Assembly (NCBI GenBank): GCA_004296455.1 | Contig: AP018280.1 | Location: forward strand, 2,728,001-2,792,000 | Source of the DNA: Calothrix sp. NIES-4101 | Lineage (GTDB): Bacteria > Cyanobacteriota > Cyanobacteriia > Cyanobacteriales > Nostocaceae | Length of the DNA stretch: 64,000 bases | Reading direction: 5' to 3' | In this document: piece by piece, positions 9,021 through 18,848 of the stretch | Layout: each line of letters begins with the position of its first letter | Numbering within the stretch: the stretch's first letter is position 1 | Notes under the pieces: model-generated | The model's input: the letters and a program-made list of their open reading frames with translations, nothing else | Database searches by the model: none | What the model was told of the DNA's origin: nothing | Translations under genes and position numbers: made by a program

Positions 9021-9839
9021 AGTAGTTAGCTTCTCCTGGTTCGAGTGAAGTATTTTGTATCAACTACTCAATTTACATACAATTTCCACGCTATCTATTC
9101 CGGCAAACTAAATTGTAGCTTCAGATTATTTTTGCTAAACTCGTCACCGTTTTTCGCCGAGAAATTAATTTGTCAATTGAGGAATTAACAATTATTTAAA
9201 CTTAGCTTTTTGGCTACAACTGTTCCGTTGAATACAAAATAACAAAAAAACTTTAAGAATGTCATGCAATTAAATTATTTATTATTTATATACCCCATTA
9301 CTCTGATATATCTTTAATTTAGAAGATACGTATGAAAGTGAACAGTACCTTTCGGTGTGATTTCCCCTACTAAAAAAGCCGTATATCCCTCACCTGTGAT
9401 GATTTTTGCCAACCATAATGCAGAAACATGTTCAACCTTAAGTAATAAATTATCAGGTAAATGGTAACAGCCGTTACATTTTTTAACAATTAAGAATAAC
9501 TAATATTTGCTGATTTATTTACTAATTGATTTGCTGATTAAAATCATCGCTACCAGTCGATATAGCGATTAAGATAAATTTGGATTATGTAAAACAGTAC
9601 ATATAAAACTAATTAATAATGTAATTTCAATCAACTAATGCCATCGATAGATGCCTGAAAAATTTCTCTCAACTAGAAGGGAGAGTCAAGTAAGAATATA
9701 AATTTGCAAAATTTGTAGCGTCGGATGCCGAAGAGGATGATTATGGTTACTTTTTAGTAACTACTTTACTTCAATCAGTATTTTCTTTTACTATCAACCT
9801 CGGTAATCTTAAGTATCTCATCAAAACACGAGGTTAATT
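9021..9839. other. Intergenic region before the quinone-reductase gene
   Basis: Apart from the start-less small frame at 9314-9493, these 819 bases show no gene. The sequence is very AT-rich. The last 20 bases contain GAGG just ahead of the ATG at 9840, probably its ribosome-binding site. I found no tRNA and no clear promoter boxes. Confidence 0.45.
9314..9493 (-). CDS. Possible small conserved-looking ORF without a standard start
   Basis: On the minus strand a frame of about 60 codons stays open from just after an upstream stop to TAA at 9314-9316. It reads KKCNGCYHLPDNLLL, then KVEHVSALWLAKIITG, then EGYTAFLVGEITPKG, ending TVHFHTYLLN. The composition looks protein-like, with a CxxC near the start. 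It has no ATG, GTG or TTG in a sensible place; only an ATT could serve. It may therefore be a decayed gene, a frameshifted 5' end (a run of six A precedes CNGC), or an ATT-start gene. I cannot assign a family. Confidence 0.35.
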   Translation of the reverse strand, partial: LIVKKCNGCYHLPDNLLLKVEHVSALWLAKIITGEGYTAFLVGEITPKGTVHFHTYLLN

Positions 9840-10430
9840 ATGACATCTGTGGCAATTGTATATTTCTCAGGTAGCGGTCATACTCATCTTATGGCAGAAG
9901 CGATCGCAAATGGTGCAAGTCAGATTTCCGGGACAACAGTTGACTTATTGCGAATCACTGGCGAACAAATCGTTAATGGACGTTGGAAGGATGACGCAAT
10001 TTTAGAAAAATTGAACCAAGCGGATGCAATTATATTTGGTTCCCCAACTTATATGGGTGGTGTTGCCGCTCAATTTAAAGCTTTTGTTGATGCTGCAAGT
10101 TCAGTTTGGTTTCAGCAAGGTTGGAAAGATAAATTAGCAGCAGGTTTTACCCATTCGAGTTCTCCAAGTGGTGACAAGCAAGGGACATTGCTTTATATGG
10201 CAATTAATGCCGCCCAGCATAGCATGATTTGGGTGAATCCAGGAGAGATGTCGAGTTTCTTGCTTGGTAAAGATGATGGTGTGAACCGTCTCGGTTCATT
10301 TATGGGCGTAATGGGTTCAAGTCCATTAGATATGAGTGGAAAACCTGCTGAAATTGATTCTGGAGATAAATTGACAGCAGAAAAATTGGGTACCAGAATT
10401 GCTGAGATGGTGCAGAGGTTTAAAAAGTAA
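9840..10430 (+). CDS. Flavodoxin-like NAD(P)H:quinone oxidoreductase / FMN reductase family protein
   Basis: This 196-residue protein is a single flavodoxin-like domain of the WrbA type. The phosphate-binding loop is YFSGSGHTHLMA at residues 8-19. A GSPTYMGGVAAQFKAF motif around residues 75-90 contacts the flavin. It is expected to bind FMN and reduce quinones by two electrons, protecting against redox cycling in the cytoplasm. It faces the 1-Cys peroxiredoxin gene across a terminator-like hairpin, another oxidative-stress function, though the two genes converge and are not an operon. The length is normal for the family. Confidence 0.85.
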   Translation: MTSVAIVYFSGSGHTHLMAEAIANGASQISGTTVDLLRITGEQIVNGRWKDDAILEKLNQADAIIFGSPTYMGGVAAQFKAFVDAASSVWFQQGWKDKLAAGFTHSSSPSGDKQGTLLYMAINAAQHSMIWVNPGEMSSFLLGKDDGVNRLGSFMGVMGSSPLDMSGKPAEIDSGDKLTAEKLGTRIAEMVQRFKK

Positions 10431-10453
10431 ATAGAAATTTTATAAAACGAAAG

Positions 10454-10505
10454 CGTAACACATCATCTTACAATAATTCAAAAATTAGAAGGTGTTACGT
10501 TTTTG
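10454..10505 (+). terminator. Terminator-like hairpin after the quinone-reductase gene
   Basis: An inverted repeat CGTAACAC (10454-10461) pairs with GTGTTACG (10492-10499), with additional partial pairing inside (TCT/AGA). It is followed at once by a run of T. It lies 24 bases after the stop of the upstream gene, as expected for an intrinsic terminator. Confidence 0.6.
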
Positions 10506-10687
10506 TTTCGATAAGAATGCTAAAACTAACATTTTTGCAGAAGATGGAAATTGCAATATGAGGGGGAATGACATGATGGCGATGTCCTCTAATTCTCAAG
10601 TATTTGTTAAACTGTCTATTTCTATTTTGACTGCTAAAACAAAAGAGTGGACATTAAGCCCACCCTTTACAAAAATGATATTTAAAT

Positions 10688-11326
10688 TTACTTATTTGGC
10701 TGCGGAGTCATGCGTAAATATGGCTTGATTTCTTCATAGCCTTTGGGGAATTTTTGCTTCAGTACTTCTGGGTCTTTTAGCGAAGGTACAATCACGCAAT
10801 CATCACCATCTTTCCAGTCTGCGGGAGTCGCAACGCTGTAGTTATCGGTGAGTTGTAAAGAGTCAATCACGCGCAAAATCTCGTCAAAATTACGTCCGGT
10901 GCTAGGAGGGTAGGTAAAGGACAGACGTAATTTTTTGTTCGGATCAATCACGAATACCGATCGCACCGTTACAGTTTCAGCCGCATTGGGGTGAATCATG
11001 TCGTAAAGTGTAGAAACTGTCCGGTCTGGGTCTGCCAAAATGGGGTAATTTAATGCAGTACCTTGAGTTTCTTCAATGTCACCAACCCAACCATTGTGTG
11101 ATTCTACATCATCAACACTGAGTGCGATCGCTTTAACATTCCGCTTATCAAATTCGGGTTTTAGTTTTGCGACAGTACCTAATTCGGTGGTGCAAACTGG
11201 TGTAAAATCGGCAGGATGGGAGAACAAGATTACCCAGCTATTGCCTGCCCAATCATAAAAATTGATGTCACCGTGGGTCGATGCTTGGGTAAAGTTGGGT
11301 ACTATATCACCTAAACGGAGAGCCAT
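10688..11326 (-). CDS. 1-Cys peroxiredoxin (Prx6 family)
   Basis: This 212-residue protein has the Prx6-type layout. The peroxidatic Cys45 lies in DFTPVCTTE, within the PxxxT/SxxC motif. The rest includes LGTVAKLKPEF, LSVDDVESHNGW and the long C-terminal extension with PADWKDGDDCVIVPSL. It should reduce hydrogen peroxide and organic hydroperoxides in the cytoplasm, using a single peroxidatic cysteine and an external reductant. The second Cys (GDDCVIV) is typical of this subfamily and not a resolving Cys. The gene stands alone and is convergent with the flavodoxin-like reductase gene. Confidence 0.93.
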   Translation of the reverse strand: MALRLGDIVPNFTQASTHGDINFYDWAGNSWVILFSHPADFTPVCTTELGTVAKLKPEFDKRNVKAIALSVDDVESHNGWVGDIEETQGTALNYPILADPDRTVSTLYDMIHPNAAETVTVRSVFVIDPNKKLRLSFTYPPSTGRNFDEILRVIDSLQLTDNYSVATPADWKDGDDCVIVPSLKDPEVLKQKFPKGYEEIKPYLRMTPQPNK

Positions 11327-11450
11327 ACGAATTCCCTGTAAGTTACAAAGCCATACGTGTCTACTTATGCATCATGCCATAAAACACGGTATTCCGATTG
11401 GGCTTTAGTGGTTAGTTACAAAAATTTTATTTATGTATCTCTACGGAAGG

Positions 11451-12641
11451 CTAAGATTTTTTGATGATATTGTCATATTCCTGGATGAGTTGACGTGCGA
11501 TCGCATCCCAACTATAGTTCTGTAACGCATATTTTTGGGCATTCTGTCCCCTTTTTTGACACTCTTCAGGATTTTGTAAAGCTTCTTGCAGTGCGTTGGT
11601 TAAAGATTCAACTTCGGTTTTTGTCACCCAGCCCGACTGACTATTATGTATTTCATGCCAGATATGGACTCCATCGGAGATAATCACAGGTTTCCCTGCT
11701 ACCATTGCTTCGGCTACGGCAATACCAAAGTTTTCATAATAGGAAGGTAGGACAAATAAATCAGTAGTTTCTAGTAGTGCCGATTTCAATTCTCCGGTGA
11801 CAAAACCAGTAATAGTTGTATGGGAATGCAATAACGAATTATGAATTTGCTGTTGAATTTCTTCCTCGTAATTGGGGTCTTGGGGGTTGGTTCCAGCGAG
11901 AACAAAATGAAATTTTAAACCTTGATTCAGTAAATTTTCTAAAGCCGGGATTAATAAATTTAAACCTTTTTTTGGGTCAATCCGTGACATGAATAAAACT
12001 AAGGGAATATTTTGAGGAATTTTAAATTTATCAAGAATATGATTATGACTTTCTCGATTAATATTTTCTGGTTGAGTAGGTACAACGCCCAAAGGTAAAA
12101 CTAAATCATGGGTTTTTAGTCCAAATCTTGCGGAGACTTTCGCCTCTTGATTACTAGTAAAGTGAATAGCGGCTGCACCTGCTATATTTGGGCGCTCTAA
12201 AAGTGCTGCATAAATTTGTTTTAATTGTTTTTTCTTGCGTAAATCCGCAGGGTCTAAAGTTCCTAAGGGACGAAGAATATAAGGTAATTTTTGCTGACGA
12301 CAAATTCTGGCTGCAAAACTACTAGCAGGTGAAAACAAAGCGTGAATATGTGCCAAATCATATTCGCTAGCATGTTTGTTTAACCAATTCAATAAATCAA
12401 TAGAAAACTTATAGCGACGAAACGGAGAACAGCGAAAATAAATAATCTCATAGCCGTCTTTTTTGACAGGTTTGTTTAAGGGAACATCCAACGGTTTTTG
12501 ACCGCGATCACCATTACTATCTGTGGTCAAAATAGTCACTTCTACACCAGCTTTTACCAGTGATGGTGCTAACCCCAATACCATTTGACTAGGGCCACCA
12601 TAAATTAAGGATATTGAGGGAATAATCTGTAAAACTTTCAT
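11451..12641 (-). CDS. hpsP: GT4 glycosyltransferase, probably HpsP
   Basis: This is a 396-residue GT-B fold, family 4 glycosyltransferase. The N-terminal lobe begins MKVLQIIPSISLIYGGPSQMV. The C-terminal nucleotide-sugar lobe includes PLVLFMSRIDPKKGLNLLI and the E-x7-E region YYENFGIAVAEAMVAGKPVI. It transfers a sugar from an activated donor during exopolysaccharide assembly, at the inner face of the membrane. It is the last gene of a four-gene minus-strand block with HpsL-, HpsN- and HpsO-like proteins; the gap to the preceding gene is 86 bases. The hps name rests on gene order and family type recalled for filamentous cyanobacteria; the enzyme class is certain. Confidence 0.8.
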   Translation of the reverse strand: MKVLQIIPSISLIYGGPSQMVLGLAPSLVKAGVEVTILTTDSNGDRGQKPLDVPLNKPVKKDGYEIIYFRCSPFRRYKFSIDLLNWLNKHASEYDLAHIHALFSPASSFAARICRQQKLPYILRPLGTLDPADLRKKKQLKQIYAALLERPNIAGAAAIHFTSNQEAKVSARFGLKTHDLVLPLGVVPTQPENINRESHNHILDKFKIPQNIPLVLFMSRIDPKKGLNLLIPALENLLNQGLKFHFVLAGTNPQDPNYEEEIQQQIHNSLLHSHTTITGFVTGELKSALLETTDLFVLPSYYENFGIAVAEAMVAGKPVIISDGVHIWHEIHNSQSGWVTKTEVESLTNALQEALQNPEECQKRGQNAQKYALQNYSWDAIARQLIQEYDNIIKKS

Positions 12642-12727
12642 AAATTAAGTTGGTCAATATTTAACTATTAATTATTACTTGATTCGTTAAATGAGTATAT
12701 TTACCCATATCAAAGACCAACTAATTA

Positions 12728-13900
12728 CTACTCATTCATCAATTCTTGGTAAAACTCTAACTGCTGTTTGGCTAAAGCCTTATTTGTATACTTTGACATT
12801 GCTTTTGCATAGCCTAATTGTCCCAAATCATGAGCTAATTCTGGGTTCTCCATCAACTGTATTAAACAATTTGCAAGTGCTTCGACATTACCTTCAGGAA
12901 ATACCATTCCCGTATTCTCAATTACGTGAGGAATTTCACCTGAATCTGAACCAATGACTGGGATTTGACATCCCATCGCTTCAATAATTACATGTCCAAA
13001 TTGCTCTTTCCAACCAACAGATGTCAAAGTTTTAAATTTATAAGTAGTCTCTGATGGTAAAACCAATGTACTCATCAGGTTAATATACTGGGCGACTTCA
13101 TGATGTGCCACACTTTCAACTATAATAATTCTGTCCTGAATATTGTGTGCGATCGCTTTTTTGAGCAATTCTTCTTTTAACTCACCACGACCCAGTAATA
13201 AACATTTCCAATCCTTATTTTTGATGCTTGATAGAGCATCTATTAGCGTCATAATGCCTTTTTCTGGAACAAATCTACCCACAAACCCAACTATAAACTC
13301 ACCAAGCTTAATTCCTAACTTTTCTGCTAGTTCTGGTTGTAGTTTAGGAGCAAACAAATTTTCATCAATCCCTAATTGCGGCATCACTTTTATAGTTCCT
13401 TGATAGCCGCGTTGACGTAAAATTTCCGCACCATCTTGATTCCCAGAAATAATTCCGTTTGTATGATCAAGATTAAAGTTTTCAAGTAGAGATGCTGGAA
13501 AATTTAGTTCGTAAGGTAAATTCCACCAAGTAAAAAATGTATTCTTAGCATTCAACCCTAAAAGCTTATTCAAACTAATCATTTGAGCATAAGCTAAAGC
13601 TTTAGAACCTTGTTCAACTTGGATAATATCAGGACGATATTTTTTTAAAACTGAGATTAAATCCACACCAAATGTCAGTAAACCTTGATGATTTTGGCTG
13701 AAGTTGGAAACTGGAACTATGCGAAATCTACCTTCATCTTGATATTGAGTTTCAATAATTTTATTTTGGACTCCGCCAGGATTCCAACGTTTAGGCACAA
13801 CTACTGTTACTTCCGTATCTGATTCTAGTTGAGATAATGCCCGTAATTTTTCACAATTTAAGTCTACTATATATGTATGACTAGCTACTAGGATTTTCAT
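12728..13900 (-). CDS. hpsO: GT4 glycosyltransferase, probably HpsO
   Basis: This is a 390-residue GT4 glycosyltransferase. Its N-terminus is MKILVASHTYIVDLNCEKLR. The donor-binding lobe contains IVGFVGRFVPEKGIMTLIDAL and the acidic E-x7-E segment EQFGHVIIEAMGCQIPVIG. It belongs to the hormogonium-polysaccharide-like block between the GT2 gene and the second GT4 gene. It is not a close copy of its GT4 neighbour, so the two probably add different sugars. Action is expected on lipid-linked intermediates at the cytoplasmic membrane. Donor and acceptor are unknown; the hps symbol is inferred from order and class. Confidence 0.78.
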   Translation of the reverse strand: MKILVASHTYIVDLNCEKLRALSQLESDTEVTVVVPKRWNPGGVQNKIIETQYQDEGRFRIVPVSNFSQNHQGLLTFGVDLISVLKKYRPDIIQVEQGSKALAYAQMISLNKLLGLNAKNTFFTWWNLPYELNFPASLLENFNLDHTNGIISGNQDGAEILRQRGYQGTIKVMPQLGIDENLFAPKLQPELAEKLGIKLGEFIVGFVGRFVPEKGIMTLIDALSSIKNKDWKCLLLGRGELKEELLKKAIAHNIQDRIIIVESVAHHEVAQYINLMSTLVLPSETTYKFKTLTSVGWKEQFGHVIIEAMGCQIPVIGSDSGEIPHVIENTGMVFPEGNVEALANCLIQLMENPELAHDLGQLGYAKAMSKYTNKALAKQQLEFYQELMNE

Positions 13901-14058
13901 GAATTAGTAATTGGCTATTAGTGAATGGATAAGAACTCACCGAGATATATTCACAGATAAGTCAGTTAAAAAATAAGTCAATAATTCAATAGTTCGCTCA
14001 ACTATTCAACATTAATTTATATTGATTAATCGTGAATTAATATCAAGTAAAAAATGAC

Positions 14059-15066
14059 TTAAAATTCAACTTTCTCATCTAATTGAGTGTAAATTTGTCC
14101 ATCATTCCAGTTTGATTGAATCACAGTTGCCAAGGCTTTCATAAAACCTAAAGTATAGAAAATAAAGCGAGTCAAAATTTTGACAGGAGAACCACTTTTG
14201 TGACAAGGAGGACGACCAAGAACATGGCAGTCAAATAAACGTGCATAGAGACGTAATGCTTGACTAAATGTGAGATTATTTAAGCCTAATAAAAAGTGGT
14301 TGTGATAGAAAGTCGTTTGGTATTTAGTTGAGCGAGTGCTGATATCATGACAGCCACCAGTTTCCTCTCCTAAATGTACTAAATGTGCTTCTGGATCGTA
14401 CCAAATTTTATATCCTGTTTGACGAATTCTCAAACAAAAATCTGATTCTTCGCGTACTGCACTACCGCGAAATCTTTCATCAAAATGTAAACCATACTTT
14501 TCAAAAAGTTCGCGACGGAATGACATATTACAACCCCTAGCTGTTAGCACTTCTTGGGGTTTAATAGTATGGACTAAATCGATATAATACCAAGCAATTC
14601 CCGGGTCCATTGCTTGTGGAGGAAGATATTCAATTGTTTTATAATTATTATCCCCTTGAGTCCGTCCTTGGGAAGCATCTGCCATTTTCATTCGATCAAA
14701 AACACGCCCTGCGACTGCACCAATTTCGGGTCTTTTCAGATAATTTTTGGCATGTGCTTCTAAAAAACCAGATTCGAGTCGAACATCATCATCTAAAAAT
14801 AAAATTATCTCACCCGTCGAACGCCTGACTGCATAATTTCTTGCACCAGGTAGACTTGCCCAACTAATCCGAAACCATTTAATTTTATTCGCTGCTGCTA
14901 ATTCTTTGAGGTAGCTTTCAATTTCTGGTTTATGTTGTGGAGTTTGGTCTACAACTAATATTTCGTAATTAGGATATTCCTGTTTTAAAACATCTTCAAT
15001 ACTATCGCGTAGAGGCTCTTCGCGTCCGTAAGTAGGAATAATTACTGAAATGGAAGGTAAGGTCAT
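14059..15066 (-). CDS. hpsN: GT2 glycosyltransferase, probably HpsN
   Basis: This is a 335-residue GT-A fold, family 2 transferase. The N-terminal nucleotide-binding strand is ISVIIPTYGREEPLRDSIED, with EILVVDQT next. The metal-binding DxD-type motif is LFLDDDVRLE. A later acidic region VREESDFCLRIRQTG would hold the catalytic base. The C-terminal part, with Cys/His-rich GRPPCHKSG and an aromatic stretch, may sit on the membrane. It follows the HpsL-like gene by only 42 bases, so the two are almost certainly co-transcribed. The hps symbol is inferred from context; GT2 membership is certain. Confidence 0.8.
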   Translation of the reverse strand: MTLPSISVIIPTYGREEPLRDSIEDVLKQEYPNYEILVVDQTPQHKPEIESYLKELAAANKIKWFRISWASLPGARNYAVRRSTGEIILFLDDDVRLESGFLEAHAKNYLKRPEIGAVAGRVFDRMKMADASQGRTQGDNNYKTIEYLPPQAMDPGIAWYYIDLVHTIKPQEVLTARGCNMSFRRELFEKYGLHFDERFRGSAVREESDFCLRIRQTGYKIWYDPEAHLVHLGEETGGCHDISTRSTKYQTTFYHNHFLLGLNNLTFSQALRLYARLFDCHVLGRPPCHKSGSPVKILTRFIFYTLGFMKALATVIQSNWNDGQIYTQLDEKVEF

Positions 15067-15108
15067 TTTAATAGTTAATGGTAATTGGTGAGTAAATTCC
15101 GGAAATTA

Positions 15109-16758
15109 CTATTTCTTTTGTTTGCTTTTTTGCCCTTGCACCCTTTCGGCTTGTTCTTCCTGAAGTCGCTCTAACCTGTCAATTTCCGGTAATTTTAAAA
15201 GAATTCCAGCAGCAAACCAGTAGTAAACAGCCACTGGGTCTACATCCAGAGGGTAGTAATAAGTGTTGTAACTAATAAACAATATAAACACCCACATTGC
15301 CGCTCCGTAACTGCGGAAATTACGGTTTTTTATCAAACGATAGGTACGGAAGCAAATTATTGTTAAAGTTGTTACTAGTGCTAAGAAGCCAAGTACACCG
15401 AATAGTCCGACTTCATGCATGACTTTCGGGTAGTATGTTTCCACAAGTTTAGTATCGCCAAAAGCGCGGGCTGAGTTAGTTGCCCGTCCTAAGCCATTTC
15501 CCAGAGGGCCATCGAGATTTTTCCATACCTCTTCAAATTGTTGGGTGATAAATTCGTAGGGGGGTGAAGCTTCCCAACGACTAACAAAACTTTCTGTTCG
15601 TTCTTGGATGACTGCGGGGTTACTCGCGATCGCAATTCCTAAAATCATTGCTAGTCCTCCAAAAACTGGTATAAAACGCTTTAAATTTGCTAGTTGCCCT
15701 GTCAGTAGCAAACAAAGTACAAAACATGTAGGTACTAAGGCTAAGGCTATTCGCTGTCCAGAGATCACCGCATTGATAAATACCGCTGCCATTGAACTTA
15801 ACCCAGCGATGCGCCATAAAAGTGAGGGGTCAGAAAATCCAGTTGCAAAGGAAAAAAATGTGCTGGAAATGAGAAACCAAGCCCATTGCCAAGGGGCTAC
15901 AAATGTTCCTGGTAAACGAATCATTCCCTGTGATGGGCTGTAGACTAAAGAACCACCAAAATAACAACGGGCTTCGAGTGTGGCTTTGAATAATGCGGCA
16001 CCTTCGGCATCTTTAGTCCCTTCACAAATGCCTACTAAAAGGAAAGCATATTGAATTATACCGAGGACACAGCAGATAATAATCATCACGATTTGCAGGC
16101 GCGTGATTCGTAAAAAGTCTTTTTTGTTACGGATTGTGTAATAAAAACAACCAATTAATGGCACGTAGCCTAAAAATACTTTTAATCCCAAAATCCCCAT
16201 ACCCAGCGGAAATTCTTTAGGGACTGGTTTGAACGGTGCTGCGGGGGTAGGGTTAAATTGTTGTGAACCATTGACAAATAATAGTGTCAAGATACATATC
16301 CCCAGGAGAATAAATAGGGGTGTTTTTATTCCCTGAGGAATGATTAGGGGTAAACGTCGTTTTTTTAGGTTTTGCCACAAGCCAATTAATGCTGGGATGT
16401 AGAAGGCATCTTTAGCTAGCTGCAAAATGGGACTATTACCAATGTAATAGGTGATGGTTCCACCAATGGGAACGTAGATAATGAAGGCAATTAAGGCATA
16501 ATTTGGGTATTTGTAGGATAGTGACAAGATAATCACAGCGAGAACACCGGGAACGGCAGCTTTGATGCCACCAACAAGGAAAAGGATTAAACCTAGGAAT
16601 AACCCACCACCAACAGCCGTAGAAAGGATACTAGTAAGTTCTTTTTTGGCTTGGGCTGCTTTGCGTTTTTGAATTAGCCGTTCTTTTAAGTCAAGGGTTG
16701 ATTTTTCTGTTTTAGGTGTTTTTGCTGATTTTTGGGATTTAGGTTTACTTTTTGCCAT
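15109..16758 (-). CDS. hpsL: HpsL-like O-antigen ligase/polymerase-type membrane protein
   Basis: This 549-residue integral membrane protein begins with a Lys-rich cytoplasmic tail (MAKSKPKSQKSAKTPKTEKS), followed by many hydrophobic helices. Examples are AVGGGLFLGLILFLVGG, ALIAFIIYVPIGGT and ALVPTCFVLCLLLTG. A large extracytoplasmic loop before the last helices (around SRWEASPPYEFITQQFEEVW) is typical of the Wzy/WaaL superfamily. It probably polymerises or ligates exopolysaccharide repeat units in the inner membrane. It opens the glycosyltransferase block. The family has been named HpsL in filamentous cyanobacteria, where it is tied to the polysaccharide needed for hormogonium gliding. Confidence 0.82.
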   Translation of the reverse strand: MAKSKPKSQKSAKTPKTEKSTLDLKERLIQKRKAAQAKKELTSILSTAVGGGLFLGLILFLVGGIKAAVPGVLAVIILSLSYKYPNYALIAFIIYVPIGGTITYYIGNSPILQLAKDAFYIPALIGLWQNLKKRRLPLIIPQGIKTPLFILLGICILTLLFVNGSQQFNPTPAAPFKPVPKEFPLGMGILGLKVFLGYVPLIGCFYYTIRNKKDFLRITRLQIVMIIICCVLGIIQYAFLLVGICEGTKDAEGAALFKATLEARCYFGGSLVYSPSQGMIRLPGTFVAPWQWAWFLISSTFFSFATGFSDPSLLWRIAGLSSMAAVFINAVISGQRIALALVPTCFVLCLLLTGQLANLKRFIPVFGGLAMILGIAIASNPAVIQERTESFVSRWEASPPYEFITQQFEEVWKNLDGPLGNGLGRATNSARAFGDTKLVETYYPKVMHEVGLFGVLGFLALVTTLTIICFRTYRLIKNRNFRSYGAAMWVFILFISYNTYYYPLDVDPVAVYYWFAAGILLKLPEIDRLERLQEEQAERVQGQKSKQKK

Positions 16759-16908
16759 GAAAGAGGAGCCAAGGGAAGGGTAATTTTAATTACTTCAATA
16801 TTTAGTTTTAATGCATTATTTTTAATTCATCCCTGGATTTTATTGCTTTCAGTGCTTTTACGTAAGTTTTATTATTAATGAGTATAAATAAAATAAAAGA
16901 AAAAATAA

Positions 16909-16939
16909 TATCCCCGATCTCTTAGAGAAATCAGGGATA
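16909..16939. repeat. Dispersed CCCCGA-type hairpin, copy 1
   Basis: The left arm TATCCCCGAT is followed after a short AT-rich loop by the right arm ATCAGGGATA, with one mismatch in the stem. It lies between glmM and hpsL, which are read in the same direction. Relatives at 18701-18732, 32985-33010, 45713-45744 and 48075-48102 share the arm sequence, so this is a dispersed small palindrome. It may end glmM transcription. Confidence 0.65.
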
Positions 16940-17029
16940 CAAAATTATTGGAAATAATTTCCAAATCAGGACGTGATATTGCGTGCTTGCGAATATGTTC
17001 TGATTTTTTATAGGTTTAACTTATCAAAA

Positions 17030-18481
17030 TCAATCTACCAGATACTCTTGTACTGTTGCGACTAAAGTTTCTGCCCAGTATTGCGTAATTTGGGCATCTT
17101 CAGCTTCAACCATGACGCGAATTACTGGTTCGGTTCCTGATGCCCGAACTAATATTCTCCCTGCCTCTCCCATTGCAGATTCGGCTTCGGCGATCGCATT
17201 TCTGACTTCTTCACATTCTTCCCATGCCATGCGCTTGTTGCGGTCTTCAACACGCACATTCTTTAATATTTGAGGATAGGTGGTGAAACTTTGGTCAACT
17301 AGTTCACTTAAACTAATTCCCCATTCCTTTACGAGAGCAGCAATATGCAATGCAGTTAATAAACCATCCCCTGTCATTCCATAGTGGCGACATAGAATAT
17401 GTCCTGACTGCTCACCACCCAACATTCCCCCAGTTTTAAACATTTCGGCTTGAACGTATTGGTCGCCTACCGCAGTCCGAATTAGTTTACCACCTTGTTT
17501 TTCCCACGCCCGTTCAAATCCTAAATTTGCCATGACTGTGGAAACGATTAAGTTATCGGGGAGTTGTTGCTGTTGGCGGAGTCTTTGCCCCCAGAGATAG
17601 AGAATGTAATCGCCGTCTACCTTACGTCCGCTATTATCTACCGCCAACACTCTATCGGCATCGCCATCAAAACCAAAACCCATGTCAGCTTGATTTTCTT
17701 TGACGGCAGCTTGCAACAAATCTAAATGTGTAGAACCACAATTAACATTAATCCTGTCGCCATCAGCTGTATTGTGGAGACAAATAACTTCAGCCCCCAT
17801 CGATTTAAATACTGATGCCCCCAAACCTACAGAAGCACCCCAAGCTAAATCGAGAACAATTTTCATCCCGGTGAAATTTAGCTTATTTTGTAAGGGTTTT
17901 TTCAATGCTTCAGCATAATTGGATACTAGTTCTGGACGTGCATAATGCCGCCCGCAATTACTTTTTGGTGCGACTGGAGTAGTAATTCCTCGGAGTCCGG
18001 CTTCAATTTCTGCTTGTAAATCCTTCGATAACTTCATCCCATCTGCACCGAAAACCTTGATACCGTTGTCTTCTGGTGGGTTGTGACTGGCAGAAATCAT
18101 CACACCGCCAATAGCGTGACTAATACTTGTCAGGTAAGCCACACAAGGAGTCGGACACAAGCCCAAATACCAAACTTCAACCCCGGCGGCTGTTAATCCG
18201 GCACTCAAAGCCATTGCTAACATATCGCTGGAGTTTCTAGAGTCTTGCCCTAGCACAACTGGACCTTCTACTGCCGCATAGCTACGTAGAACTATTCCAG
18301 TCCAAAATCCAATTTGTAATGCTAAGGGAGCACTTAACAAATCTCCTACTCGTCCGCGAATGCCATCGGTTCCGAATAAGGCAGTTGTGGGCAACGAGAT
18401 CACGCTTGTTCCCAAACTACCTATATCAGTAGTAGAACCCTCGCGAATAGCATTTTGAGTCCGAATTATAGATGAGACCAT
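17030..18481 (-). CDS. glmM: Phosphoglucosamine mutase GlmM
   Basis: This 483-residue alpha-D-phosphohexomutase converts glucosamine-6-phosphate to glucosamine-1-phosphate on the way to UDP-GlcNAc and peptidoglycan. Motifs are the [14 protein letters not shown] start, the phosphoserine loop [15 protein letters not shown] (Ser132), the metal loop [15 protein letters not shown], the sugar-binding loop MLGGEQSGH, and the C-terminal phosphate-binding [12 protein letters not shown] chose the ATG at 18481 (MVSSIIRTQ) rather than an in-frame GTG four codons upstream, because related cyanobacterial proteins begin MVSS. The approximately 35-residue N-terminal extension before the domain is usual in this group. 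The gene stands alone. Confidence 0.93.
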   Translation of the reverse strand: MVSSIIRTQNAIREGSTTDIGSLGTSVISLPTTALFGTDGIRGRVGDLLSAPLALQIGFWTGIVLRSYAAVEGPVVLGQDSRNSSDMLAMALSAGLTAAGVEVWYLGLCPTPCVAYLTSISHAIGGVMISASHNPPEDNGIKVFGADGMKLSKDLQAEIEAGLRGITTPVAPKSNCGRHYARPELVSNYAEALKKPLQNKLNFTGMKIVLDLAWGASVGLGASVFKSMGAEVICLHNTADGDRINVNCGSTHLDLLQAAVKENQADMGFGFDGDADRVLAVDNSGRKVDGDYILYLWGQRLRQQQQLPDNLIVSTVMANLGFERAWEKQGGKLIRTAVGDQYVQAEMFKTGGMLGGEQSGHILCRHYGMTGDGLLTALHIAALVKEWGISLSELVDQSFTTYPQILKNVRVEDRNKRMAWEECEEVRNAIAEAESAMGEAGRILVRASGTEPVIRVMVEAEDAQITQYWAETLVATVQEYLVD

Positions 18482-18848
18482 AAGTTTAAACACTCCACAC
18501 AGTCACACTGGAGAATATCACTTTATACATTAATTAAACAATTATTCCCAAATACTTGGGCTTCGAGACCAGTTTAAGTCTTTCTTTTTACAAATCTATG
18601 CCACTTTGGCTGATTTTTCAGCAAAAATGCTTATGTATTTAGCGAAGCATTGATAAAATTTTCTTAAAGCTCTTGATCCTGCTTAAGTATCCTTACATTA
18701 ATACCCCCGACTTCTCGGAAGAAATCGGGGATATAGTTGCTTGTCATGATGACAAATCAAACAAATTAATTTGCTACTATTGGGTTTTATCGTCGGAAAG
18801 AGAAACCCAACCAGTTGAAATTAGTGCGATCGCAACAGGTTATGATAT
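18482..18848. other. Intergenic region between clpP and glmM
   Basis: About 365 bases separate two co-directional genes. The stretch contains the hairpin repeat at 18701-18732 and a HIP1-like GCGATCGC near 18825. I see no other gene. Confidence 0.5.
18701..18732. repeat. Dispersed CCCCGA-type hairpin, copy 2
   Basis: ATACCCCCGACTTCT is followed closely by AGAAATCGGGGATA, giving a near-perfect stem with almost no loop. It sits between clpP and glmM. The arms match the other CCCCGA hairpins in this window. Confidence 0.7.

Noticed and set aside
10492-10728. 78-codon frame between the quinone reductase and peroxiredoxin genes
   Set aside because: It overlaps the terminator hairpin and the peroxiredoxin 3' end and has no protein-like pattern.
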